This document shows positions 20,240 through 28,404 of a DNA stretch of 64,000 nucleotides, piece after piece (within the stretch, counting starts at the first letter, position 1; every line of letters starts with the position of its first letter). The notes beneath the pieces are model-generated. The model did not search any database, was not told where the DNA came from, and saw nothing but the letters and a program-made list of their open reading frames with translations. Source of the DNA: Kitasatospora herbaricolor (GTDB lineage Bacteria > Actinomycetota > Actinomycetes > Streptomycetales > Streptomycetaceae); assembly GCF_030813695.1 (NCBI RefSeq), contig NZ_JAUSVA010000002.1, forward strand, positions 3,100,001 to 3,164,000, given 5' to 3'. Position numbers and translations under genes: made by a program.

Positions 20240-20872
20240 TCAAGGCTGGGCCGGCGCGTAGAGCGCCCGCTTGTCGATGTAGCGGACCACGCCGTCCGGG
20301 ACGAGGTACCAGACCGGTTCGCCCTTGGCGACCCGGTTGCGGCAGTCCGTGGACGAGATGGCCAACGCGGGGACCTCCACCAGGGAGACCCCGCCCACCG
20401 GGAGTCCGGCGTCGGTCAGGGTGTGTCCCGGCCGGGTGCACCCGATGAAGTGGGCGAGCGAGAAGAGTTCCTCGGAGTCGCGCCAGGACAGGATCTGGGC
20501 GAGCGCGTCGGCACCGGTGATGAAGAACAGGTCGGAGTCCGGGTGCAGGCTCCGCAGGTCGCGCAGGGTGTCCACGGTGTAGGTCGGGCCCTGGCGGTCG
20601 ATGTCGATCCGGCTCACCGAGAACTGCGGGTTCTCGGCGGTGGCGATGACTGTCATCAGGTAGCGGTCCTCCGCCGGTGTCACCCGACGGTCGTCCTTCT
20701 GCCACGGCTGCCCGGTCGGCACGAAGATCACCTCATCGAGGTGGAACGCGCTCGCCACCTCGCTGGCGGCGACCAGGTGCCCGTGGTGGATCGGGTCGAA
20801 GGTGCCACCCATCACGCCGAGGCGCTTCTTCGCCGGTTGGAGTCCGCCGGGGGTCTCGGCCTGCTGTCCCAT
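20240..20872 (-). CDS. nadD: nicotinate-nucleotide adenylyltransferase
   Basis: 210 residues from ATG 20872. It makes nicotinate adenine dinucleotide from NaMN and ATP in NAD synthesis. The nucleotidyltransferase signature [15 protein letters not shown] is near residue 22, and the second motif ISSTDCRNR lies near the C-terminus. The Trp/Gln-rich substrate loop VPTGQPWQK is present. The start at [10 protein letters not shown] fits the usual short extension; the upstream in-frame codons are Arg-rich and unlike the family. The stop lies 16 bp before the LCP start, so the two are probably cotranscribed. Confidence 0.95.
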   Translation of the reverse strand: MGQQAETPGGLQPAKKRLGVMGGTFDPIHHGHLVAASEVASAFHLDEVIFVPTGQPWQKDDRRVTPAEDRYLMTVIATAENPQFSVSRIDIDRQGPTYTVDTLRDLRSLHPDSDLFFITGADALAQILSWRDSEELFSLAHFIGCTRPGHTLTDAGLPVGGVSLVEVPALAISSTDCRNRVAKGEPVWYLVPDGVVRYIDKRALYAPAQP

Positions 20873-20944
20873 GCCGCCACACCTTACGCGACGCCTGTCG
20901 GCCCGCGCGTCCCCCCGGGGCACGCGCGGGCGCGGACATGGCAA

Positions 20945-20977
20945 AGGGAGCGTCCGCCGCTTCGCGGTGCGCTCCCT
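20945..20977 (-). terminator. terminator of the small membrane protein gene 21019-21174
   Basis: 8-bp outer stem (20945-20952 with 20970-20977), inner CCGC/GCGG pairing, then TTT on the minus strand. Confidence 0.65.
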
Positions 20978-21018
20978 GGCCCTGTCCGCCCGGCGTCACG
21001 ACGCCGGGCGCCGCGGAC

Positions 21019-21174
21019 TCAGCGGTCGCGGTTGAACCGGGTGGTGATGAAGAGCAGCAGCAGCAGGATGAACAGCCCGGCGCCACCGGTGAGGTAGGGG
21101 CTGAGGCTGTCGTGGTTGCCACCCTCGCCCTCGGCGATCAGGTTGAGAACGGGGAGTGCAGCGGCAGTGCTCAT
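21019..21174 (-). CDS. small membrane protein, 51 residues
   Basis: 51 residues from ATG 21174, with an AAGG run about 11 nt upstream. A polar N-terminal half (LNLIAEGEGGNHDSLSPYLT) is followed by one membrane segment (GAGLFILLLLLFITT, about 31-46) and a basic RFNRDR tail. That suggests the C-terminus faces the cytosol. No known family. A second tiny single-pass protein is encoded just upstream. Confidence 0.7.
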   Translation of the reverse strand: MSTAAALPVLNLIAEGEGGNHDSLSPYLTGGAGLFILLLLLFITTRFNRDR

Positions 21175-21324
21175 GGTCGCAGGACCTTCTCGGCTCGGGT
21201 GACGGACCAGGGGTCTGGGCCGGTGAGGGCCCACCGGGCCATCGTACGGGTGGCCCCGGCGCAACCGCGCGGCGGCCCACCGCGTCTGAGCCCGCGTGAG
21301 CCCGCGCCGCGCGCGGAGCGCGGC

Positions 21325-21471
21325 TCAGCTCTTGCGACCGGCCCGCAGCAGGACCCAGGCCAGCAGGCCGACGCCGACGAAGGAGGCAACCACGACCACG
21401 CGCAGGAACAGCCCGGGGCCGGCCTCCGTGGAGATCGGGCCGGCCAGGGTGACAAGGGTGTCGGGGGACAT
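21325..21471 (-). CDS. small membrane protein, 48 residues
   Basis: 48 residues from ATG 21471, with GAGGAG 8 nt upstream, a good start signal. One membrane segment lies at about 20-42 (GLFLRVVVVASFVGVGLLAWVLL), ending in RAGRKS. Function unknown. It is 150 bp upstream of the 51-residue membrane protein on the same strand and divergent from the M48 protease gene. Confidence 0.7.
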   Translation of the reverse strand: MSPDTLVTLAGPISTEAGPGLFLRVVVVASFVGVGLLAWVLLRAGRKS

Positions 21472-21758
21472 CTTCGGGCTCCTCGGTCTGCTCTGCACCG
21501 CGGCCAGGTCCGGTCCCGGTTCTCCAGGACACCCAGCGTAGACCGGGCCGGTCCGCCGGTCCGCCACCACCCCCGGACCGGCCCGGCGCCGAAGCGTCCG
21601 GCCCGGGCCGGACCCTCGGAGCCGGGCCGGGCACCGCGTAGGGTGACCGCGGGGACGAGTACGCAACCGCACACGTTGCACAGACTGTCGTTGCAGGCGA
21701 AGAAGAGCGGGGGCCGGCCACCGGCCGGGACCGGCGTCGACCAGGAGGTACTCAGACC
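21472..21758. promoter_or_regulatory. divergent promoter region, M48 protease / small membrane protein
   Basis: 287 bp without a supported gene. It contains GCAAC at 21663-21667 and its complement GTTGC at 21675-21679 and again at 21690-21694, spaced like a possible operator. AGGAGG at 21743-21748 is the ribosome site of the M48 gene. Confidence 0.35.
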
Positions 21759-22844
21759 ATGACCGATACCAACCAGGCGAAGAGCCCGAGCCGGCGCCGC
21801 CAGCGCTTCCCGGAGATCTCCACCCGGGCCTGGGAGCACCCCGCCGACCGCTCCGCGCTGGTCGCCCTGCGCAAGCTCACCGGCTTCGACGACGTGCTGA
21901 AGAAGCTCGCCGGGCTGGTCTCCGAGCGCTCGATCCGGCTGATGTTCCTGGCCACCGCCGTGAAGACGTCCGAGCGCCAGTTCCCCGAGCTGTACAACAT
22001 GGTGCGCGACGCCGCGTACGTCCTGGACCTGGAGAAGGTCCCGGACCTCTACGTCACCCAGGACCCGACGGTCAACGCGATGTGCATCGGCATGGACACC
22101 CCGATCATCGTGCTGACCAGCGGCCTGGTCGAGCTGCTCGACGAGGAGGAGCTGCGCGCGGTCGTCGGCCACGAGGTCGGCCACGCGATGTCCGGCCACG
22201 CCGTCTACCGGACGATGCTGCTGATCCTCACCAACATCGCCACCCGGATCGCCTGGATCCCGCTCGGCAACCTCGCCATCATGGCGCTGATCACCGCGCT
22301 CAAGGAGTGGTTCCGCAAGGCCGAACTCTCCTGCGACCGGGCCGGGCTGCTCGCCGGACAGGACCTCCAGGCGTCCATGCGCGGCCTGATGAAGCTCGCC
22401 GGCGGCCACAACCTCGGCGAGATGAACGTGGACGCGTTCCTGGAGCAGGCCGAGGAGTACGAGAAGGCCGGCGACCTGCGCGACGGCGTCCTGAAGCTGC
22501 TCCAGGTGCTGCCGCAGACCCACCCCTTCGCGGTGGTCCGGGTCGCCCAGCTGAAGAAGTGGTCGGAGAGCGACGAGTACCGCTCCATCCTGGCCGGCGC
22601 CTACCCGCGCCGCGACGGCGACGCCAACGCCTCCGTCAGCGACCAGTGGAAGGCCGCCGCCGACCACTACTCGACCTCCGTCAAGGAGAGCAAGGACCCG
22701 CTGATCGGCCTGCTCCGCGACGTGGCCGGCGGCGTCGGCACCGTCGGCGGAAAGCTCCGCGACACCTTCACCGGCGCCCGCAGCGGCGCCCCGGCCGGAG
22801 GCACCGACTCCGCCGCCCCCGCGGACGACGCCCCGCGCGGCTGA
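21759..22844 (+). CDS. M48 family zinc metalloprotease
   Basis: 361 residues. The zinc motif is HEVGH at residues 138-142 (VVGHEVGHAMSGH), with the third ligand Glu in KAELSCDRAG. A hydrophobic stretch follows the motif (TMLLILTNIATRIAWIPLGNLAIMALITAL), so the protein is probably membrane-associated like HtpX-type proteases. The N-terminus is Arg-rich and cytosolic. The C-terminal ~80 residues are Gly/Ala-rich and variable. AGGAGG lies 10 nt before ATG 21759. A terminator follows at once, so it is monocistronic. Confidence 0.92.
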   Translation: MTDTNQAKSPSRRRQRFPEISTRAWEHPADRSALVALRKLTGFDDVLKKLAGLVSERSIRLMFLATAVKTSERQFPELYNMVRDAAYVLDLEKVPDLYVTQDPTVNAMCIGMDTPIIVLTSGLVELLDEEELRAVVGHEVGHAMSGHAVYRTMLLILTNIATRIAWIPLGNLAIMALITALKEWFRKAELSCDRAGLLAGQDLQASMRGLMKLAGGHNLGEMNVDAFLEQAEEYEKAGDLRDGVLKLLQVLPQTHPFAVVRVAQLKKWSESDEYRSILAGAYPRRDGDANASVSDQWKAAADHYSTSVKESKDPLIGLLRDVAGGVGTVGGKLRDTFTGARSGAPAGGTDSAAPADDAPRG

Positions 22845-22857
22845 GCGACCCGCTGCC

Positions 22858-22886
22858 GGCCCCGGACGCCCCCGGCGTCCGGGGCC
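22858..22886 (+). terminator. terminator of the M48 protease gene
   Basis: Perfect 12-bp stem (22858-22869 with 22875-22886) with a 5-nt loop, 13 nt past the stop. Confidence 0.8.
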
Positions 22887-22888
22887 GC

Positions 22889-23062
22889 GGTGTCTTCCCG
22901 GCCACCGGCGACCTGGGCGGGACGGTGGCCTTCACCGACCCGCCGGGCGGCACCCGTGCCCGGGTGGTGGTCCGCCTCCCGGCGGCCCGGGCGGACGCCG
23001 AGGAAACCGAGGGCAAGGCCGACACGGACGACGCCCGGCAGGTCACCGTGCGGAGCCGCTGA
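22889..23062 (+). pseudogene. remnant resembling a histidine-kinase C-terminus
   Basis: An open stretch right after the terminator reads GDLGGTVAFTDPPGGTRARV then VVRLPAARAD and a charged tail to TGA 23062. The pattern GGxV...PPGGTRxxVxLPA is typical of the last strand and G2 box of sensor-kinase ATPase domains. No start codon, ribosome site or upstream kinase sequence is present, so this would be a gene tail left by deletion. The call rests on about 30 residues. Confidence 0.4.
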
Positions 23063-23089
23063 CCTCACCTGCCCCGGCCGGGCCCTCAC

Positions 23090-24151
23090 TCAGGGTGCGG
23101 CGAGCACGCCGCACTGCTGCCAGGCCGGGGCCGCCCGGTCGGCCGGGTCCACGGCGGGCGGGGCGGGCGGCGCGGTGCCGCCGGGGGTGGCCATGATCGG
23201 CTGGAGGAAGGTGGTCTGCGGGGTGCCGCAGGCCGTCGGACCGGTCTGCACGACCGCGTCGACCAGCCTCAGCTGGGCGACCGCGATGTCGCCCCGGTCG
23301 AACTCCATCCGCAGCTCGCGGCGGACGCTCAGCAGGGTGACCGGGCCGGTGGCCGGGCCGTCCGCCGCCCGCAGCGCGTAGACGAAGGTGTGGTCGGTGG
23401 TGATCTGCAGGGCGCCGTTCTCCGCCTCCTCGATCCGCATGGTGCCCGCCACCTTGACGGTGTCGGCGGCCAGCGCGGTCTTCGACGGGTCGAAGCGGAC
23501 CATCCAGCCGGTGGCCGCGTGGTGCTGGTCGTCGCGCGGGCTGGTCACGCTCTGGTCGAACTGCACCTGCTCACCGGTCGTGACGAAGGAGCGGACGTCC
23601 GTGGTCACCCCCTGCACCAGCGTCCTGGGGGCGAGCGCGGAGGCCACCAGGTAGCGCTGCGCGGTGTCCAGCGCCCGGGTCACCTCGACCCGGGTGTAGT
23701 GCGCCGTGGCGGCCCCGGCCGGGACGCCAAGGCCGGCGGAACCGTCCGTGTACCCCGCGGGCAGGCCGGCGAACGGCGCGGCGGGATCGGCGACCGGCTG
23801 CACCGGCGAAATCGGACTGAGGGCGACCAGGCTGACGGTCAGTTGGCTGCCGGCCGGCTCGGCGCCCGGCCGGCCCGGTGAACTGATGCCGAAGTAGACG
23901 GCGGCCGCGAAGGCCACCACGATCAGCAACAGCAGGGCGACCGCCTGACGCGGCACCGTCCCCAGCGCGCCCAGACCGATCCGGGGCCGGGTGGCGCGGC
24001 CGAAACCGCCGCTGAGGCGCTCGCGCGCCGAGAGCTCCTGGATCCGGGCAGCCCGGACGAACGACTCGTCGAAGACGACGGATCGGTACTCGTCCTCGTT
24101 CCCAGAACCGCCCTCGGGTACACCCTCAGGAGGCTCTCGCGGGTCACCCAT
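23090..24151 (-). CDS. hypothetical single-pass membrane protein
   Basis: 353 residues from ATG 24151. A cytosolic segment of about 70 residues contains SVVFDESFVRAARIQELSAR. A membrane segment follows (AVALLLLIVVAFAAAVYFGI, about 76-96), then a ~250-residue outer domain rich in Thr, Val and Ala with two late Cys (TACGTPQ, QQCGVL) that could form a disulfide. The next gene upstream shares the cytosolic motif. TACCCT 6 nt before the ATG suggests leaderless expression. The Streptomyces neighbourhood upstream of proA commonly has such a pair; function unknown. Confidence 0.78.
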   Translation of the reverse strand: MGDPREPPEGVPEGGSGNEDEYRSVVFDESFVRAARIQELSARERLSGGFGRATRPRIGLGALGTVPRQAVALLLLIVVAFAAAVYFGISSPGRPGAEPAGSQLTVSLVALSPISPVQPVADPAAPFAGLPAGYTDGSAGLGVPAGAATAHYTRVEVTRALDTAQRYLVASALAPRTLVQGVTTDVRSFVTTGEQVQFDQSVTSPRDDQHHAATGWMVRFDPSKTALAADTVKVAGTMRIEEAENGALQITTDHTFVYALRAADGPATGPVTLLSVRRELRMEFDRGDIAVAQLRLVDAVVQTGPTACGTPQTTFLQPIMATPGGTAPPAPPAVDPADRAAPAWQQCGVLAAP

Positions 24152-24157
24152 ACAACC

Positions 24158-24163
24158 AGGGTA
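24158..24163 (-). promoter_or_regulatory. -10 element for leaderless gene 23090-24151
   Basis: TACCCT, 6 nt, ATG. No Shine-Dalgarno sequence in the gap. Confidence 0.4.
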
Positions 24164-24235
24164 AGGCGCTGCGCCGCGCGCCACGAGGGCTGGCGGACAA
24201 CTTCTGCGTGACGCTCGGCGACCGGGACAACCGGG

Positions 24236-24844
24236 TCAGCCGGCCGGAGCGATCACCGCGAGCGAGGGCTCGGCGGAGGGCGGCACCGAGGCGGTGCCCG
24301 GACTGCTGCTGCCGCTGTCGGGGCGCCGCTGCGAGCCGCCGGCCGCGTCGAAACCCTGGTAGACGGCGGCCACCGCCACCGCGACCAGGCTGACGCCCAT
24401 GATCACGGCGAGGATCCAGGCCACCGGCCGGTGCCAGCGCTGCTGGGCCACCGTACGGCCGCGGGCGGCCCTGGCCGGGTCGTAGCCCGCGTGCCGGCCC
24501 CAGCGCCCGGAGCGGCCCCAGCGGCCCGCCCGGCGCCCGGCGGCCCGCCCCGGGCCCGACCACGGGTCCGGGTAGAGCCGGTCGTCGTCCAGCGCGCCCG
24601 GGTACGGGCGCAGCTCCAACGGCAGTCCGTCGGCAGCCGGCAGATCGTAGCCCCAGCCCGGTCCGGCGGTCTCCGGCTCGAATCGGGCCTCGGCCGCGGC
24701 CAGCTGCCGCTCCTTGGCGCTCGGCTCGTGCACGGCCGCGGAACGGACGAAGGCCTCGTCGAACACCACGGTGGCGAACTCGTCGTCCGCACCACCGTGG
24801 TCGGCGCCGTCAGGGTACGGAGAGCCCCCCACATCCTCAGCCAC
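24236..24844 (-). CDS. hypothetical membrane protein, relative of the next gene
   Basis: 202 residues from GTG 24844. The cytosolic segment has ATVVFDEAFVRSAAVHEPSA, clearly related to the segment in the 23090-24151 protein. An Arg/Gly-rich region (RRAGRWGRSGRWGRHAGYD) precedes one membrane segment (PVAWILAVIMGVSLVAVAVAAVY, about 139-162), then a short Ser/Pro-rich outer tail. TACGCT lies 6 nt before the GTG, so expression is probably leaderless. Function unknown. Confidence 0.75.
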   Translation of the reverse strand: MAEDVGGSPYPDGADHGGADDEFATVVFDEAFVRSAAVHEPSAKERQLAAAEARFEPETAGPGWGYDLPAADGLPLELRPYPGALDDDRLYPDPWSGPGRAAGRRAGRWGRSGRWGRHAGYDPARAARGRTVAQQRWHRPVAWILAVIMGVSLVAVAVAAVYQGFDAAGGSQRRPDSGSSSPGTASVPPSAEPSLAVIAPAG

Positions 24845-24850
24845 GGATTC

Positions 24851-24856
24851 AGCGTA
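24851..24856 (-). promoter_or_regulatory. -10 element for leaderless gene 24236-24844
   Basis: TACGCT, 6 nt, GTG. Same geometry as the other leaderless candidates in this window. Confidence 0.4.
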
Positions 24857-24922
24857 TTACCGGTCGGCCGTTTTGTCTGTGGCTCCTCGCAGTTGGTCCG
24901 TCACACGTGTGACGGACGGCGC

Positions 24923-26245
24923 TCAGACGGCGGTGCCGGCGCCGCCCACGGTCTGCGCCGCCTCGCCCCGGACATGGCCGTCACCAGTGACGATGTACTT
25001 GGTGGAGGTCAGCTCCGGCAGGCCCATCGGCCCGCGGGAGTGCAGCTTCTGGGTGGAGATGCCGATCTCGGCGCCGAAGCCGAACTCACCCCCGTCGGTG
25101 AACCGGGTCGAGGCGTTGACCGCCACGGTGGCCGCGTCGACCAGCTGGGTGAAGCGGCGGGCGGCGCCCTGCGAGGCGGTGACGATGGCCTCGGTGTGGC
25201 CCGAGGACCAGCGGCGGATGTGCGCCACGGCCTCGTCCAGCGAGGGCACCACGGCGGCCGCGATGTCGTAGGAGAGGTACTCGGCCTCCCAGTCCGCGTC
25301 GGTGGCGGGCAGCACGGTGGCCCCCGTGCCCTCGGCGGCCTTCAGCACCGCGTCGTCGCCGTGCACGGTGACCCCGGCCCCGGCCAGGGCGGCCAGCGCG
25401 AGCGGCAGGAAGCTGTCGGCGATGTCCTGGTGGACCAGCAGCGTCTCGGCCGAGTTGCAGACGCTGACCCGCTGCGCCTTGGAGTTCAGCAGGATCCCGA
25501 CGGCCATCGCCAGGTCCGCCTGCGCGTCGACGTAGACGTGGCAGTTGCCGGTACCGGTCTCGATCACGGGGACGGTCGAGCCCTCGACCACGGTACGGAT
25601 CAGCGAGGCGCCGCCGCGCGGGATGAGCACGTCCACCAGGCCGCGGGCCCGCATCAGCTCGGTCACCGACTCGCGGCTCTCGCCCGGCACCAGCTGGATC
25701 ACGTCGGCGGGCAGGCCGGCCGCGGCCACCGCGTCGCGCAGCACGGTGGTCAGCGCCGTGTTGGAGCGGTAGGCGGAGGCCGAGCCGCGCAGCAGGACGG
25801 CGTTGCCGGACTTCAGGCAGAGCGCGGCGGCGTCCACGGTGACGTTGGGGCGGGCCTCGTAGATGATGCCGACCACCCCGAGCGGCACCCGCACCTGGCG
25901 CACGTCCAGCCCGTTGGGCAGGGTGTAGCCGCGGACCACCTCGCCGACCGGGTCGGGCAGGCCGGCCACGTCCCGGACGTCGGAGGCGATGGCCGCGATC
26001 CGCGCGTCGTCGAGGGTGAGCCGGTCGACCACCGAGTCGGCGGTGCCGGCCGCGCGGGCCCGGGCCACGTCCTCGGCGTTGGCGGCGGTGATCTCGGCGC
26101 TGCGGGCGACCAACGCGTCCGCGATCGCCAGCAGGGCGGCGTCCTTCGCCCGGCGCGGCAGCGGGGCCAGGGCGGCCGCGGCCTCCCGGGCCCGGCGGGC
26201 GACGGTGGTGACGGGACTGTCTGCGGTGGCGGGATCGCTGGTCAT
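24923..26245 (-). CDS. proA: glutamate-5-semialdehyde dehydrogenase (gamma-glutamyl phosphate reductase)
   Basis: 440 residues. Second step of proline synthesis: NADPH reduction of gamma-glutamyl phosphate made by ProB. Catalytic Cys is in [15 protein letters not shown]. Cofactor and substrate blocks seen are [51 protein letters not shown] and [21 protein letters not shown] 26245 fits the family N-terminus and has TAGGCT 7 nt upstream, so the mRNA is probably leaderless. proB lies about 0.8 kb upstream with one conserved gene between. Confidence 0.96.
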   Translation of the reverse strand: MTSDPATADSPVTTVARRAREAAAALAPLPRRAKDAALLAIADALVARSAEITAANAEDVARARAAGTADSVVDRLTLDDARIAAIASDVRDVAGLPDPVGEVVRGYTLPNGLDVRQVRVPLGVVGIIYEARPNVTVDAAALCLKSGNAVLLRGSASAYRSNTALTTVLRDAVAAAGLPADVIQLVPGESRESVTELMRARGLVDVLIPRGGASLIRTVVEGSTVPVIETGTGNCHVYVDAQADLAMAVGILLNSKAQRVSVCNSAETLLVHQDIADSFLPLALAALAGAGVTVHGDDAVLKAAEGTGATVLPATDADWEAEYLSYDIAAAVVPSLDEAVAHIRRWSSGHTEAIVTASQGAARRFTQLVDAATVAVNASTRFTDGGEFGFGAEIGISTQKLHSRGPMGLPELTSTKYIVTGDGHVRGEAAQTVGGAGTAV

Positions 26246-26252
26246 GGCGTAA

Positions 26253-26258
26253 AGCCTA
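26253..26258 (-). promoter_or_regulatory. -10 element for leaderless proA
   Basis: TAGGCT, 7 nt, ATG. No ribosome site in the gap. Confidence 0.45.
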
Positions 26259-26387
26259 ACGACTGCGGGCCGCTCGCCGGGCGCCGTACCGTCCGATGAG
26301 ACGGGCCCCGCCGCGGCTCCCCCGCCCCGGCACGGCGGCACCCCCGGACGGGCGCGGTGGACGGGCCCGGCCCGGTACGGCTGGACG

Positions 26388-26918
26388 TCAGTACGGCTGC
26401 ACGCCGCCCGGACGCTGCGGCGGCTCGCCGAAGCCCTCGGCGACCCGCTTGTGGTAGGTCGGGCGGTCCACCACCTCCAGGCCGACGATCTCCCAGGGCG
26501 GCAGGTTCGCGGTCGCCTTGTGCTCGCCCCACAGCCGCAGCGCGATGGCCGCCGCGTCGTGCAGGTCGCGGGCCTGCTCCCAGTAGCGGATCTCGGCGTG
26601 GTCGGCGGCGTAGCGGGCGGTGAGGAAGAACGAGTGGTCGTGGGCGAGGCGCTCCAGCCCGGCCCGCAGCTCGGACAGTCCGGTGGCCTCGCCCGCCACG
26701 CTCAGCACCACGTGCCAGAGCCTGGCCTGGTCCGGTGTCCCGGCCGGGCCGGGGCCACCGCCGGTGTCCGGGCGCAACTCCCGCACCGTGTCCAGCGGTT
26801 CCGCCGGCGCCGGGCGGCCGGTCGCGGCCGGCTCCGCGGGGCCGCGCCCGCCCCCGATGCTGCTGAGCCTGCGCTCGGCCGTTGCTCCGGGCAGCGCTCC
26901 GTCGCGCCTGCGTCCCAC
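26388..26918 (-). CDS. conserved hypothetical protein between proB and proA
   Basis: 176 residues. GTG 26918 is chosen over longer starts because AGGAGG lies exactly 6 nt upstream (26925-26930). The first ~60 residues are Pro/Gly-rich. A compact domain follows at about 65-170 ([60 protein letters not shown]). It is seen in the same position in related actinomycetes (recalled). No catalytic motif recognised. Probably in the proB-side transcription unit. Confidence 0.75.
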   Translation of the reverse strand: MGRRRDGALPGATAERRLSSIGGGRGPAEPAATGRPAPAEPLDTVRELRPDTGGGPGPAGTPDQARLWHVVLSVAGEATGLSELRAGLERLAHDHSFFLTARYAADHAEIRYWEQARDLHDAAAIALRLWGEHKATANLPPWEIVGLEVVDRPTYHKRVAEGFGEPPQRPGGVQPY

Positions 26919-27046
26919 CGGCGGCCTCCTGTTCGGCGATGTCGTGTCGTCGTGCGAACCGCGGCGCCGGCCCCGGCGCGTACGGCTGCCCCTCCCTCGC
27001 CCGGAACCGGGCGCAGCGCGCCCGCCCACCCGTACGGAGCGGCCCG

Positions 27047-28183
27047 TCAGCCGCGCAGGACCACCAGGTCGTCGCGGTGGACGACCTCGCGCTCGTACGC
27101 GGCACCGAACTCCTGTGCCAGGTCACGCGTGGACCGGCCGAGCAGGCGGGGCAACTCCCTCGCATCAAAGTTGACCAGCCCGCGCGCGACGATGTGGCCG
27201 TTTTCGCCAAGAAGGTCCACCGGATCGCCGGCGGCGAAATCACCGTCGACCTTGGTGACCCCGGCCGGGAGCAGCGAGGCGCCGCCCGACACCACGGCCT
27301 GGACCGCGCCCGGGTCCAGGTGCAGGGCGCCGCGCGGGCTGCTGGCGTGGGCGAGCCAGAGCAGCCGGTCGGCGGTGCGGCTGCCGGTGCGCAGGAACAG
27401 CGTGCCGGTGGGCCGCCCGGCGAGGGCGTCGGCGGCCTGGCTGGCGGCGGTCAGCACCACCGGGATGCCCGCCCCGGTGGCGATCCGGGCGGCCTCGACC
27501 TTGGTGACCATGCCGCCGGTGCCGACCCCGGCCTTGCCGGCGCTGCCGATCTCGATGCCCTCCAGGTCCTGCCGGCCGCGCACCTCGGCGATCCGGCTGG
27601 TGCCGGGGCGCGCCGGGTCACCGTCGTAGAGGCCGTCCACGTCGGAGAGCAGGATCAGCAGGTCGGCGCGGACCAGGTGGGCGACCAGGGCGGCCAGCCG
27701 GTCGTTGTCGCCGAACTTGATCTCGGCGGTGGCGACGGTGTCGTTCTCGTTGACGACCGGCATCGCGCCCATCGCCAGCAGCTGGTCCAGGGTGCGGTAG
27801 GCGTTGCGGTAGTGGGCCCGGCGGCTGGCGTCCTCGGCGGTCAGCAGCACCTGGCCGACCCGGATGCCGTACCGGGCGAAGGAGGCGGTGTAGCGGGCCA
27901 CCAGGAGGCCCTGGCCGACGCTGGCGGCGGCCTGCTGGCGGGCGAGGTCCGGCGGGCGCCGCTCCAGGCCGAGGGGGGCGAGGCCGGCGGCGATGGCGCC
28001 GGAGGAGACCAGCACCACCTCGGGGGCGTCCGGCTGGCTGCGCACCTTGGCGATCGCGTCCACCAGGGCGTCGACCCGGTCGGCGTCCAGTCCGCCGGCG
28101 GCGGTGGTGAGTGAGGAGGAGCCGACCTTGACGACGATCCGCCGTGCGGTCAGGACCTCCTCACGGAGTGACTGCTCGCTCAT
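27047..28183 (-). CDS. proB: glutamate 5-kinase
   Basis: 378 residues from ATG 28183. It phosphorylates glutamate with ATP, the first and usually proline-inhibited step of proline synthesis. The amino-acid kinase domain carries VVKVGSSSLT, VVLVSSGAIAAG, NENDTVATAEIKFGDNDRL and AGVGTGGMVTKVEAA. The C-terminal ~100 residues are a PUA domain (GALHLDPGAVQAVVSGGASL). The start gives the compact family N-terminus. It is separated from obgE upstream by a strong terminator and so has its own promoter in 28184-28337. Confidence 0.96.
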   Translation of the reverse strand: MSEQSLREEVLTARRIVVKVGSSSLTTAAGGLDADRVDALVDAIAKVRSQPDAPEVVLVSSGAIAAGLAPLGLERRPPDLARQQAAASVGQGLLVARYTASFARYGIRVGQVLLTAEDASRRAHYRNAYRTLDQLLAMGAMPVVNENDTVATAEIKFGDNDRLAALVAHLVRADLLILLSDVDGLYDGDPARPGTSRIAEVRGRQDLEGIEIGSAGKAGVGTGGMVTKVEAARIATGAGIPVVLTAASQAADALAGRPTGTLFLRTGSRTADRLLWLAHASSPRGALHLDPGAVQAVVSGGASLLPAGVTKVDGDFAAGDPVDLLGENGHIVARGLVNFDARELPRLLGRSTRDLAQEFGAAYEREVVHRDDLVVLRG

Positions 28184-28337
28184 CGCGCTGGTGCCCTTCG
28201 CCGTTGCCGGGCGACAGGCGCCCGAGCCTGCCGCTCCCCGCAATCTACGCGATCGGCGCGAGCCGCCCGAACGCCATTTCACCGGCTGGACGAGCCGCCC
28301 CCGCCGGGGCCCGGGCGGGGCGGGCGGCGTACTAGCG

Positions 28338-28378
28338 CCGAGGCGCCCGCCCCCCTCAACGGGTGGCGGGCGCCTCGG
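28338..28378 (-). terminator. obgE terminator
   Basis: Perfect 14-bp stem (28338-28351 with 28365-28378) about 25 nt past the obgE stop. A second 8-bp hairpin (28383-28406) overlaps the stop codon itself. Confidence 0.8.
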
Positions 28379-28404
28379 TGTTGACCGGCCGTTCAACGGG
28401 CCGG

